A DNA stretch of 10,713 nucleotides, from the NCBI GenBank assembly GCA_044867785.1, contig JBIOVM010000103.1, positions 1-10,713 of the forward strand, read 5' to 3'. Position numbers and translations under genes: made by a program. Positions 1 through 5,617 of this stretch are shown piece after piece. The notes below the pieces were generated by a model. That model had not been told where the DNA came from. It saw only the letters and a list, made by a program, of their open reading frames with translations, and did not search any database. The number at the start of each line of letters is the position of its first letter. The first letter of the stretch is position 1. The stretch comes from DASRDR01 sp044867785. GTDB lineage: Bacteria > Methylomirabilota > Methylomirabilia > Rokubacteriales > DASRDR01.

Positions 1-28
1 CGACGTGTCGGCTCCGGCATGCGCGGCG

Positions 29-1219
29 TCAGGATCTCAGGCGCTGGAGCGCCGCCTCGAGATGGTCGATCGCGTATCCGCGGTCGCGGAGCAGCGCGTC
101 CTGTCGCTCCCGGAGCTCGGCGACGGCGGCCCGGAGCGTCTCGTGCTCTTGGGCCAGCGCCGCATGCGCCACCTCGAGCCTCGAGAGGGCCTGGTCCTTC
201 GCTTCGAGCTTCAGCTTCGTTCGCTCGTGGGCCGCTCGGCTCTCTTCGAGCTCGACGGCCAGCCGCGCGACCTCGCCCCGTCGTTCCAGTCGTTCGCCGA
301 GAAGCCCCTCGACCGAGTCGGCCCACCGCCCCCAGTGCCTGGCCAGCTGGCGAATAGGCTCCATCCGCGCCCGGACGGCGGCCAGCGCCGCTCCCGGCGT
401 CGCCGGCTCCCTGCCGGGCCGCGGAGGGACGAGCTTCGCGGCGGCGACGCTGCCTTCCGCTGCGGGCGCGCGGGTCGGTGCCATCGGATGCATCGGCGGG
501 TCCGTCGCCGGCCCGCTCTCCTCGAGCCGGGCCGGAGCCGGGGGCGCCGGCCCGCTGCGGGCCCCGTAGGCGCGCGAGAGCGCTCGCTCCAGGTCGTCGG
601 CGGTGGTGGTCACGACGTCGATCCCGCAGCCGGTGCACGAGCGGAGCTCCGTGATCCGGTCGACGTCGGTCGGGTCGGCCATGGCCAGCACGATCCGGTC
701 GTCGGTCCGTGCGATCGGCATCACCTGGTGGTGACGGGCATAGCTCTCGCTGATCAGCGACGTCAGCGCGGGATCGATCGGCCGGTGGTCGAGGTCGACG
801 CAGGCGATTCGGAGCTGGATGCCGAGCGCCCGCTTGAGCTGTCGCTCGGTGATGAACCCGAGCTGGATGAGGATCTCGCCGAGCGGGCCGTCGGTCTTCC
901 GCTGCGTGGCGAGCGCGGTCTCGAGCTGCGCGGTGGTGATGAGCTTCGTCTCGACGAGGACGTCGCCGAGCAGGTGCTCCCGATTGTACTTGCTGAGCGC
1001 GGCGTTCAGCTCGTAGGCGGTGACCAGTCTCTGGTCCAGCAGCAGCTGACCGAGCAACGGGCGAGGCTCCATCTCCTGCTGGAGGGCGAGCACTCGCTCG
1101 AGCTGAGCCTGGTTGATCAGCCCTTCCTTGACGAGGAGCCCGCCGAGCAGCGGTTGGTGGCGAGCGCGGGTGCGCTGGGCGACGAAAGGGGCGAGGGCGC
1201 TCACGTCCATCGGGCTCAC
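29..1219 (-). CDS. MshEN/GspE N-terminal-like domain protein with C-terminal coiled coil, no ATPase
   Basis: 396 residues. The N-terminal half carries four tandem helical repeats of the 'LGxLLxxxGLIxxxQLxxALxxQ' type, at residues about 24-47, 55-78, 83-106 and 112-135. These are the hallmark of the N-terminal domain of GspE/PilB/MshE secretion and pilus ATPases. An alpha/beta segment follows (about 138-219, with a PIARTDDRIVLAMADPTD stretch typical of the MshEN/T2SSE-N fold), then a Pro/Ala-rich linker (about 222-285) and a Glu/Arg/Leu-rich coiled coil (about 300-396). There is no Walker A or B ATPase core, so this is not a secretion motor. A role as a regulatory, scaffold or c-di-GMP-responsive protein is inference. 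Start: GTG at 1219, preceded by GGAGG about 6-7 nt upstream; the ATG three codons later lies too far from that ribosome site. Cys195 and Cys198 form a CxxC in the alpha/beta part. It is transcribed divergently from the racemase-like gene. The domain call is firm; the function is unknown. Confidence 0.85.
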   Translation of the reverse strand: MSPMDVSALAPFVAQRTRARHQPLLGGLLVKEGLINQAQLERVLALQQEMEPRPLLGQLLLDQRLVTAYELNAALSKYNREHLLGDVLVETKLITTAQLETALATQRKTDGPLGEILIQLGFITERQLKRALGIQLRIACVDLDHRPIDPALTSLISESYARHHQVMPIARTDDRIVLAMADPTDVDRITELRSCTGCGIDVVTTTADDLERALSRAYGARSGPAPPAPARLEESGPATDPPMHPMAPTRAPAAEGSVAAAKLVPPRPGREPATPGAALAAVRARMEPIRQLARHWGRWADSVEGLLGERLERRGEVARLAVELEESRAAHERTKLKLEAKDQALSRLEVAHAALAQEHETLRAAVAELRERQDALLRDRGYAIDHLEAALQRLRS

Positions 1220-1446
1220 GGTGTCCCTCCTCGGCCTCGGCTCCCTCGGCGAGACGACGGGGGGCCGGTCCCGCGACGCGGATGCTGGGACCTAGAATTC
1301 TACGGGAGGGACACTGCCGTGCCGAAACTCTGTGTCAGGGTCCCGTCTTCGTTGCGCGACCGGACTCGAGCGCCCGTTGTCCTGCTTCAAGACACGAATT
1401 AAGCTCGTCTTCCATCGAGAGGACAGGCCGCGGAGCGGGGGAAGCC
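1220..1446. promoter_or_regulatory. Divergent intergenic region with AT-rich palindrome and interrupted dyad
   Basis: This gap separates two divergent start codons (1219 minus, 1447 plus), so it must hold both promoters. An AT-rich 10-bp palindrome, TAGAATTCTA (1293-1302), stands out in GC-rich surroundings and reads as a -10-like TAGAAT on both strands. On the minus strand a weak -35-like TTCGGC lies 18 nt upstream of it. Just to the right is an interrupted inverted repeat: ACGGGA and GACAC (1302-1307, 1310-1314) are matched by GTGTC and TCCCGT (1332-1336, 1341-1346). The dyad could be an operator or a leader hairpin. The promoter assignment is inference from position and composition. Confidence 0.3.
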
Positions 1447-2184
1447 ATGACCACCGGTCGCGTCAGGGGCGGGTTCAACCAGTACGGGATCACCGTGGGA
1501 ATCCTGATGCTCGATACCCGGTTCCCGCGGATTCCCGGAGACATGGGCAATGCGGCGACGTTTCCGTTCCCGGTCCGCTACCAGCGAGTGCCGGGCGCCG
1601 ACCCGGACCTGGTCGTGCGTCGGGGCGCGGCCGGCCTCTTGCCCGCGTTCATCGAGGGAGCTCGCCAACTCGAGCGCGAGGGCGTCGGCGCGATCACGAC
1701 CAACTGCGGATTCCTCGTGACGTTCCAGCGTGAGCTGGCGGCGTCGGTGCGCGTCCCGGTGTTCTCCTCGAGTCTCTTGCTGGTCCCCCTCGTTCACCGC
1801 TTGCTTCCGCCGGCGCGTCGCGTGGGAATCATGACGGTGAATGCGGGTGCGCTCACGCCCGCTCACCTCGAGGGCGCGGGCATCGGTCCCGAGATTCCCA
1901 TCGCGGTGGCGGGTCTCGAGACGGAGAAGGAGTTCACGCGGGTGCTTCTGGGAAACGAGCTCGAGCTGGACGTCGACCTCGCGCGAGAGGAGCACATCCG
2001 CGTCGCGCGGCGTCTCGTCGCCCAGCACCCTGACGTCGGCGCGCTCGTGCTGGAGTGCACGAACATGCCGCCGTATTCCGCCGACATCCAGCGCGAGACC
2101 GGGCTCCCGGTCTTCGACATCGTCTCGCTCGTCACGATGGTCCACGCTGCGCTCGCGGCGGGCCGGCCGCCTCGCCCCGCCTGA
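1447..2184 (+). CDS. Aspartate/glutamate racemase superfamily protein
   Basis: 245 residues, about the usual length for the family. Two family-type cysteine motifs are visible: TTNCGF with Cys87 and LECTNMPPY with Cys204. These correspond to the paired catalytic cysteines that abstract and return a proton in Asp/Glu racemases, hydantoin racemases and related maleate isomerases. GIMTVNAGALTP (about 127-138) resembles the start of the second Rossmann-like half. The first half begins with YGITVGILMLDTRFPRIPGD. The true substrate cannot be read from sequence; several members act on hydantoins, arylmalonates or maleate rather than amino acids. Start: ATG at 1447, after a purine-rich GGAGCGGGGGAA; the longer open frame back to 1282 lacks a comparable site and has non-protein-like composition. 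It is a single-gene unit, divergent from the MshEN-like gene and convergent with the aldo/keto reductase 60 bp downstream. Confidence 0.85.
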   Translation: MTTGRVRGGFNQYGITVGILMLDTRFPRIPGDMGNAATFPFPVRYQRVPGADPDLVVRRGAAGLLPAFIEGARQLEREGVGAITTNCGFLVTFQRELAASVRVPVFSSSLLLVPLVHRLLPPARRVGIMTVNAGALTPAHLEGAGIGPEIPIAVAGLETEKEFTRVLLGNELELDVDLAREEHIRVARRLVAQHPDVGALVLECTNMPPYSADIQRETGLPVFDIVSLVTMVHAALAAGRPPRPA

Positions 2185-2187
2185 GCC

Positions 2188-2200
2188 GCCGGCGACCGGC
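2188..2200. terminator. Small GC hairpin between convergent genes
   Basis: GCCGG-CGA-CCGGC lies 3 bp after the racemase stop, and one further C-G pair extends the stem. A second short stem (GCCG/CGGC) follows near 2207-2218. There is no T-tract on either strand, so calling this a bidirectional terminator rests mostly on its place between two converging genes. Confidence 0.2.
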
Positions 2201-2244
2201 GCGCTCGCCGCACGCGGCGCGTCGGGTCGGCGAGGGGTGGGAGC

Positions 2245-3111
2245 TCAGGTCGACAGGCCGAAGAGCGACGTCATGCGCCGGGAGGCGAGCATGGCTCCCA
2301 TCTCCTCGTCGGGCGTCCGGCGCGCGAACCGGCTCGCCGCGTCGAGCATCCGGGGGAGGAGGGAGAGGTCTCCGGCGGTGTTGAGAAACACGTCCGGAAG
2401 GTCGAGCGCCCAGTGGACGGCGCGGTCGATGTCCGCCTGGTCCTCGAGCGGCTGGTACCACGTGGTGTGCGTCCGCTCGGTCGTGGCCCAGGGCCCCCGC
2501 GCGATCGACTTGATGACCTGGACGGCGACGCCGCGGTCCCGACAGAGCCCGGTGAGCTCCTCGAAGCTCTGCCGGTAGCGCTCGTCCTGGGCCATGAAGT
2601 AGTTGTAGGGCATCAGCACCGAATCGAAGTCGAAGCGGGCCAGGCTGCGACGGTGCATCACCGGGATCGCCCACCCGTGCCCGGTGACGCCGATGAACCG
2701 CACCAGGCCCTGCGCTCGGGCCTCGATCAGGGCTTCCAGCGCGCCGCCCGGGCCCATCGCGTGTTCCCAGTCGTCGGGGTGGCCCAGAGAGTGGAGCTGG
2801 ATGAGGTCGACACCGTCGACCCGCAACCGGTCGAGTGATCGGTGCAGATCCTCCCGAGCCTCGACGGCGGTGCGCTGCCCGGTCTTGGTCGCGAGGAAGA
2901 AGTCCTTCCGGTGGTCGGCCATCCACGGGCCGATGCGGAGCTCCGAATCGCCGTACCGCGCCGCGGTGTCGATGTGGTTGACGCCGTGACGGAGCAGCAG
3001 CTCCAGCGTGCGATCGGCCTCGGCCTGGCTCGCCCGGGCCAGCGCCGCTGCCCCGAACAGCACCACCGTGCTCCGATGCCCCGTGCGTCCGAAGCTCCGC
3101 CGCTCGATCAT
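2245..3111 (-). CDS. Aldo/keto reductase
   Basis: 288 residues forming a TIM-barrel NAD(P)H-dependent oxidoreductase of the aldo/keto reductase superfamily. The catalytic tetrad is visible: Asp48 and Tyr53 in NHIDTAARYGDSE, Lys76 in FLATKTG, and His107 in LIQLHSLGH. The opening MIERRSFGRTGHRST is the usual first strand of the bacterial AKR family, and the C-terminal part (VFLNTAGDLSLLPRMLDAA) matches the cofactor-binding region of that group. Length and fold are normal, so it should be active. The substrate is unknown, probably a carbonyl metabolite. Start: ATG at 3111, with GGAGG 4 nt upstream. The frame is open for another 42 codons to 3237, but that stretch encodes no family sequence and overlaps a terminator hairpin, so it was rejected. 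It is monocistronic and convergent with the racemase gene. Confidence 0.92.
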   Translation of the reverse strand: MIERRSFGRTGHRSTVVLFGAAALARASQAEADRTLELLLRHGVNHIDTAARYGDSELRIGPWMADHRKDFFLATKTGQRTAVEAREDLHRSLDRLRVDGVDLIQLHSLGHPDDWEHAMGPGGALEALIEARAQGLVRFIGVTGHGWAIPVMHRRSLARFDFDSVLMPYNYFMAQDERYRQSFEELTGLCRDRGVAVQVIKSIARGPWATTERTHTTWYQPLEDQADIDRAVHWALDLPDVFLNTAGDLSLLPRMLDAASRFARRTPDEEMGAMLASRRMTSLFGLST

Positions 3112-3130
3112 CGCGCCTCCGTTCGCAGTC

Positions 3131-3144
3131 GCTCCCGCGGGAGC
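3131..3144. promoter_or_regulatory. 14-bp perfect palindrome upstream of the aldo/keto reductase
   Basis: GCTCCCGCGGGAGC is self-complementary over 14 bp and lies 19 bp upstream of the aldo/keto reductase start codon. The position suits an operator for a dimeric repressor or a leader hairpin. GC-rich DNA makes short palindromes common, so this is only a candidate. Confidence 0.25.
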
Positions 3145-3201
3145 CGGCGACGACAGGATATCCCAAGCGTACCGTCGCGTCGTCCAAGGTCGGCGAAAGG
3201 A

Positions 3202-3231
3202 GACGCCTCGGCGGTTATCCGCCGAGGCGTC
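3202..3231 (-). terminator. Strong hairpin terminator after the CHRD/80-residue gene pair
   Basis: GACGCCTCGGCGG and its exact complement CCGCCGAGGCGTC form a 13-bp perfect stem around a TTAT loop. Read on the minus strand, the stem is followed by TCCTTTCG, a short T-run. It lies 57 bp beyond the stop of the 80-residue gene and before the aldo/keto reductase promoter region, where a terminator for the upstream minus-strand genes is expected. On the plus strand nothing T-rich follows, which favours minus-strand function. The U-tract is poor, so Rho or structure alone may matter. Confidence 0.5.
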
Positions 3232-3287
3232 CTGCACCCGAGCCTCCCGCGAGCGGGACGACGCACGGGCGACGTTGACTTTCCAAG

Positions 3288-3530
3288 CTAGGCGGGTCGG
3301 CCGACCTCCGCTTCCTCGTCGTGGTGCCGGCGATCGTGCTCCTCGACCGGCTCGTCGGCGGTCTCGATGTCCCGCCGTCTACCGAAATCCTCCGGGGTTT
3401 CCGGCGGCGTTGGCGCGGTGGTCTGATCCGTCCCGGGAATCCGCTCTTTCCGAGCCTCGTCCGCCTTCCCGGGCTTGAAGCCCTTGGCGGCCCCGGAGCC
3501 CGCATCAGGGGTCTTGCTCTTCTTCCCCAC
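3288..3530 (-). CDS. Small charged hypothetical protein
   Basis: 80 residues, not recognised. The N-terminal third is Lys/Gly-rich (GKKSKTP, KGFKPGKADEARKE), the middle is Thr/Pro-rich (TTAPTPPETPEDF), and the C-terminus is acidic with a His/Arg patch (EEHDRRHHDEEAEV). There are no Cys residues, membrane segment or signal peptide, so it is probably cytoplasmic and intrinsically disordered. Start: GTG at 3530; AGGAGGA lies 11 nt upstream, slightly far, so the start is uncertain. It begins 39 bp after the stop of the CHRD-like gene on the same strand, and the strong hairpin at 3202-3231 follows, which suggests a two-gene transcript. The evidence that it is real is its charged, protein-like composition, the upstream ribosome site and the terminator position. 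Confidence 0.55.
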   Translation of the reverse strand: MGKKSKTPDAGSGAAKGFKPGKADEARKERIPGTDQTTAPTPPETPEDFGRRRDIETADEPVEEHDRRHHDEEAEVGRPA

Positions 3531-3569
3531 GACCTTGTCTGTCCTCCTGAGTCCTGGAGCCGTCCCAGG

Positions 3570-3974
3570 CTACATCGCCGGGATGTTGCCGCAGAACACG
3601 TAGGTCTTCGCGTCCTGGGCCGACTTGTGACCGTTGATTGCGTATCCGCCCTGCTGGAGGTTCGTCAGCGGAACGTCGACCGTCGTCTCCGACTTGCCGG
3701 CGGTCAGCGTCGTGAGGCCGAATGCCGGTGCCGGGTCAAGATTGGCGCACGTTCCCTTGTGGATGTGCATCGGCTGGCCCACTCCGGCGGGCGCGCCGTT
3801 GACGGCCACGACGACCTTTGTCTTCGCGCCGACTTCGGTGAGGACGGCGGTTCCCGACTCACCGGAGTTGTTCTGCGGTGTTAGCTGGATGGTCACGGGG
3901 CCCGCGGCGTACCCGAGTCCGATTCCCGCCAGAAGCCCGCCCACCGCCAGCACCAGTCCGAGGATCCGAGTCAT
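3570..3974 (-). CDS. Exported CHRD / Cu-Zn SOD-like small protein
   Basis: 134 residues. A Sec signal peptide is clear: MTR, a hydrophobic core to about residue 22, then a small-residue cleavage region near GYAAG. The mature part is a predicted beta-sandwich: PVTIQLTPQNNSGESGTAVL, then strands ending at GQPMHIHKGTC (His70, His72, Cys76), and at the C-terminus YVFCGN (Cys128). HIHxG with a later NGHKSAQD (His116) recalls CHRD domains and the Cu/Zn superoxide dismutase fold. The full metal-ligand set of a true SOD is not evident, so enzymatic activity should not be assumed. Cys76 and Cys128 are placed to form a disulfide in the periplasm. Start: ATG at 3974 behind a strong AAGGAGGAG about 4 nt upstream; the longer open frame to 4082 lacks a signal-like N-terminus. 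Probably co-transcribed with the following 80-residue gene. The function is unknown. Confidence 0.8.
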   Translation of the reverse strand: MTRILGLVLAVGGLLAGIGLGYAAGPVTIQLTPQNNSGESGTAVLTEVGAKTKVVVAVNGAPAGVGQPMHIHKGTCANLDPAPAFGLTTLTAGKSETTVDVPLTNLQQGGYAINGHKSAQDAKTYVFCGNIPAM

Positions 3975-4078
3975 GTCGCTCCTCCTTCTTGACGAGCACA
4001 GGGAGTCCGGTCCGTATCGTGATCCATGCGGCGTGCCTGCCCAGAAGCGGCCACAGGCCGCGCCGGCTGCCGAGCGCG

Positions 4079-4633
4079 TCACCCCCCGTCACGCTCGCTC
4101 GGCCGCTTCAGCCGGTCGCCCGGCCGGAGGTTGAGGATGGCTTCCGGGAACAGCGCGGCCAGCCACTTGACGATGTCGTCCACGGTGACGATCCCGACCG
4201 GCCGCCGCTCGACGTCCACCACGGGCATCGTGCGGCACCCGAGGGTCATCATGCGGTTGACCGCGTAGCACATCCGGTCTTCCGGGTTCAGCGTCTCGAC
4301 GTCGCGCGTGATCACCTCGGCCAGGCGCGTGCGGGCGGCGTCGCCGCCGGCACCGTAGACCCTCGCGAGCAGGTCGCGATCGGTAGCGATGCCCACCAGC
4401 CGGCCACCCTCGTCGACCGCGACCACCGCGACCGCGTCGCTCGTCAGCATGCTGGCGAGAGCCTCGGCGACGGTTGCGCGCTCCGCGATGCGGACCGGTT
4501 CCCGCGAGGCGAGGATGCCAACCGCGTCGCTGAGCAGCGCATCCTCCAGCTTCCGGAACTCGAGACCCAACGTCTCCGAGTACTCGTCGTGATATTCGCT
4601 GGTCGCGAGAGGGGGCGTGCCTCGGTTCTTCAT
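4079..4633 (-). CDS. Two-CBS-domain protein
   Basis: 184 residues. A short N-terminal extension (about 1-35) precedes two CBS domains, at about 36-95 (ending GRLVGIATDRDLL) and about 105-160 (ending RRPVGIVTVDDIVKWL). Each has the family's G-I-x-T-x-x-D signature, and together they would form one Bateman module that binds an adenine nucleotide such as AMP, ATP or S-adenosylmethionine. No catalytic or transporter domain is attached, so it probably acts as a stand-alone sensor that regulates a partner by contact; the partner is not identifiable here. Start: ATG at 4633, with GGAGG 9 nt upstream. ATG 4657 and the frame reaching 5221 lack a comparable ribosome site. It is the first minus-strand gene from the divergent region at 4634-5018 and is followed after 104 bp by the CHRD-like gene. 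Confidence 0.88.
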   Translation of the reverse strand: MKNRGTPPLATSEYHDEYSETLGLEFRKLEDALLSDAVGILASREPVRIAERATVAEALASMLTSDAVAVVAVDEGGRLVGIATDRDLLARVYGAGGDAARTRLAEVITRDVETLNPEDRMCYAVNRMMTLGCRTMPVVDVERRPVGIVTVDDIVKWLAALFPEAILNLRPGDRLKRPSERDGG

Positions 4634-4760
4634 GCGAAGGAGCCTCCGGATCCCCATCGCTCGCTCGGGCGGTTCGGCTGCCATGAAAAGGTACGCACGG
4701 GTGCTTGTCGAGCAAGCGGTGTGCCGGGCGCGGCCCGAGTCCACCGGTGTCGCCGCTGCG

Positions 4761-4789
4761 GACATGGTGGCGCGCGGCGCCACCATGTC
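4761..4789. repeat. Perfect 13-bp inverted repeat with 3-nt spacer
   Basis: GACATGGTGGCGC (4761-4773) is mirrored exactly by GCGCCACCATGTC (4777-4789) around GCG. It is the strongest dyad in the divergent region, 128 bp from the CBS start and 230 bp from the lipoprotein start. No T-run follows on either strand, which argues against an intrinsic terminator. An operator, a transcript hairpin or a remnant of a small mobile repeat are all possible; no second copy occurs in this window. Confidence 0.5.
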
Positions 4790-4937
4790 GGGATCGCCCG
4801 TTGTAGAACGGGGATCACGCACGCGACTCGTGGTACAAGGTGGGTTGTAACCGCCCGGCGCGCCGAGTATCCCGGCGCTCGAGCTCCGGAGCGCTCGATG
4901 GACTCGACGGGCTGAGCGGACACGTGGCGCTCGGCCT

Positions 4938-4966
4938 CTCGGCCACATGACAATGTGACGGCCGAG
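4938..4966 (+). promoter_or_regulatory. Bulged hairpin in the leader of the lipoprotein gene
   Basis: CTCGGCC (4938-4944) pairs with GGCCGAG (4960-4966). Inside, ACAT pairs with ATGT around a GACA loop, leaving a GAC bulge. It ends 52 bp before the lipoprotein start codon, so it may lie in the 5' leader or overlap the promoter. No known riboswitch pattern is recognised. Confidence 0.25.
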
Positions 4967-5018
4967 TGACGTCGTGTCGTCCACGGGAGCTGCTGCTGAT
5001 TCAGACGAGGAGGTGCAG

Positions 5019-5423
5019 ATGACCCGGCACTGGCGGCGTGGGGCAGTGGCGCTCTCGCTGAGCGGATTCCTTCTCGCGGGATGCGAAGGCGACACCGATT
5101 CGGAGGGATTCGCGAGCGTAACGATCACCGACGAGGAAGAGGAGGACGTGGCGGGGGGTGGCTGCGCCGTCAGCGGCAGGGCGACCAATGCCGGCAACAG
5201 CCGGGCCCTGGTGCAGATCACCTACGAGGCGAAGGACTCGGGAGGCGCGGTGATCGCCACCTCGACCGCCGAGTTCGAAGTGGCCGGGTTCTCCAGCTTC
5301 GAATTTCGCAACTCCGTCCTCAACAGCGAGGGCCAGCCCTCCTCCGGCCCGTTCACCCCAACCGTGAGCTGCGCCTCGATCGACGACATCGACCGGACGG
5401 ATCTCGACGTCGAGGCGATCTGA
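5019..5423 (+). CDS. Small secreted lipoprotein, FxLYD-like
   Basis: 134 residues. MTRHWRRGAVALSLSGFLLAGC is a signal peptide ending in a lipobox with the modified Cys at residue 22. The mature protein would be lipid-anchored; Asp does not directly follow the Cys (the next residues are Glu-Gly), so outer-membrane delivery is likely in a Gram-negative cell. An acidic linker (ITDEEEEDVAGG) leads to one beta-sandwich: AVSGRATNAGNSRALVQITYEAKD, then FSSFEFRN, then TPTVSCASIDDI. The 'novel-versus-native interaction' pattern resembles FxLYD domains. Cys49 and Cys118 could form a disulfide. Start: ATG at 5019 directly behind GAGGAGGT (4 nt spacing); the in-frame GTG at 4974 is rejected. It is a single-gene unit followed by a long stem structure. 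The function is unknown. Confidence 0.8.
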   Translation: MTRHWRRGAVALSLSGFLLAGCEGDTDSEGFASVTITDEEEEDVAGGGCAVSGRATNAGNSRALVQITYEAKDSGGAVIATSTAEFEVAGFSSFEFRNSVLNSEGQPSSGPFTPTVSCASIDDIDRTDLDVEAI

Positions 5424-5441
5424 GCCGAGCGCGTGCGCACG

Positions 5442-5486
5442 CCGGACTCCGGGCGGTGCGGGCCCCCGCCATCCCCCGGGGTCCGG
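5442..5486 (+). terminator. Long stem structure after the lipoprotein gene
   Basis: CCGGACTCCGGG (5442-5453) pairs with CCCGGGGTCCGG (5475-5486) over 12 positions including one G-T wobble. The 21-nt loop contains a further GCGGG/CCCGC pairing. It begins 19 bp after the lipoprotein stop. There is no T-tract, so a terminator role is suggested by position and stability only. The overlapping GCGTGCGCACGC (5431-5442) is also palindromic. Confidence 0.3.
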
Positions 5487-5496
5487 ACCGCCCGCC

Positions 5497-5525
5497 TTGA
5501 CATGCCGTCCAGGCTGCGGTTTCCT
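5497..5525 (+). promoter_or_regulatory. Candidate sigma-70 promoter for the amidohydrolase operon
   Basis: A perfect -35 hexamer TTGACA (5497-5502) is followed after 17 nt by TTTCCT (5520-5525), which matches only three of six -10 positions. It sits 92 bp before the amidohydrolase ATG, at a plausible distance. A full TTGACA is unusual in this GC-rich DNA, but the weak -10 keeps confidence low. Confidence 0.3.
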
Positions 5526-5617
5526 CGTGTCCGCCGCCGGGGCGGATGCCCGCCGCCGGCCGCGCGCCGTCGAGGCGACGCGGCCTACCGCCGGCGCGCG
5601 CGAGGAGGAGCGCTCGC

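Larger units (their letters stand above)
4634..5018. promoter_or_regulatory. 385-bp divergent intergenic region
   Basis: No convincing gene lies here. Short open frames (for example one starting at 4683 plus) have no ribosome site or protein-like composition. The region must contain the promoters of the CBS gene (minus) and the lipoprotein gene (plus). On the minus strand a weak pair, TTGCTC (4715-4710) and TACCTT (4693-4688), is spaced 16 nt, about 55 nt upstream of the CBS start codon. The main structures are the 13-bp inverted repeat at 4761-4789, a 10-bp palindrome GCTCCGGAGC at 4883-4892, and a bulged hairpin at 4938-4966. The role of each is inference. Confidence 0.4.

Noticed and set aside
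5..1402. A 465-codon plus-strand open frame antisense to the MshEN-like gene
   Set aside because: It is a GC-driven shadow: Arg/Asp/Glu-rich, with no domain, while the minus-strand frame has clear repeats, a ribosome site and a coiled coil.
3112..3237. N-terminal extension of the aldo/keto reductase
   Set aside because: It has no family similarity, runs through the terminator hairpin, and the ATG at 3111 has a good ribosome site and begins with the family's usual first strand.
4617..4850. Possible 77-codon plus-strand small protein in the divergent intergenic region
   Set aside because: It has no ribosome site, its start overlaps the CBS gene's leader, and its sequence follows the inverted repeat rather than any recognisable protein.
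4634..5221. Long upstream extension of the CBS protein on the minus strand
   Set aside because: The Ser/Arg-rich composition is not protein-like, it overlaps the lipoprotein gene on the other strand, and GGAGG directs the start to 4633.
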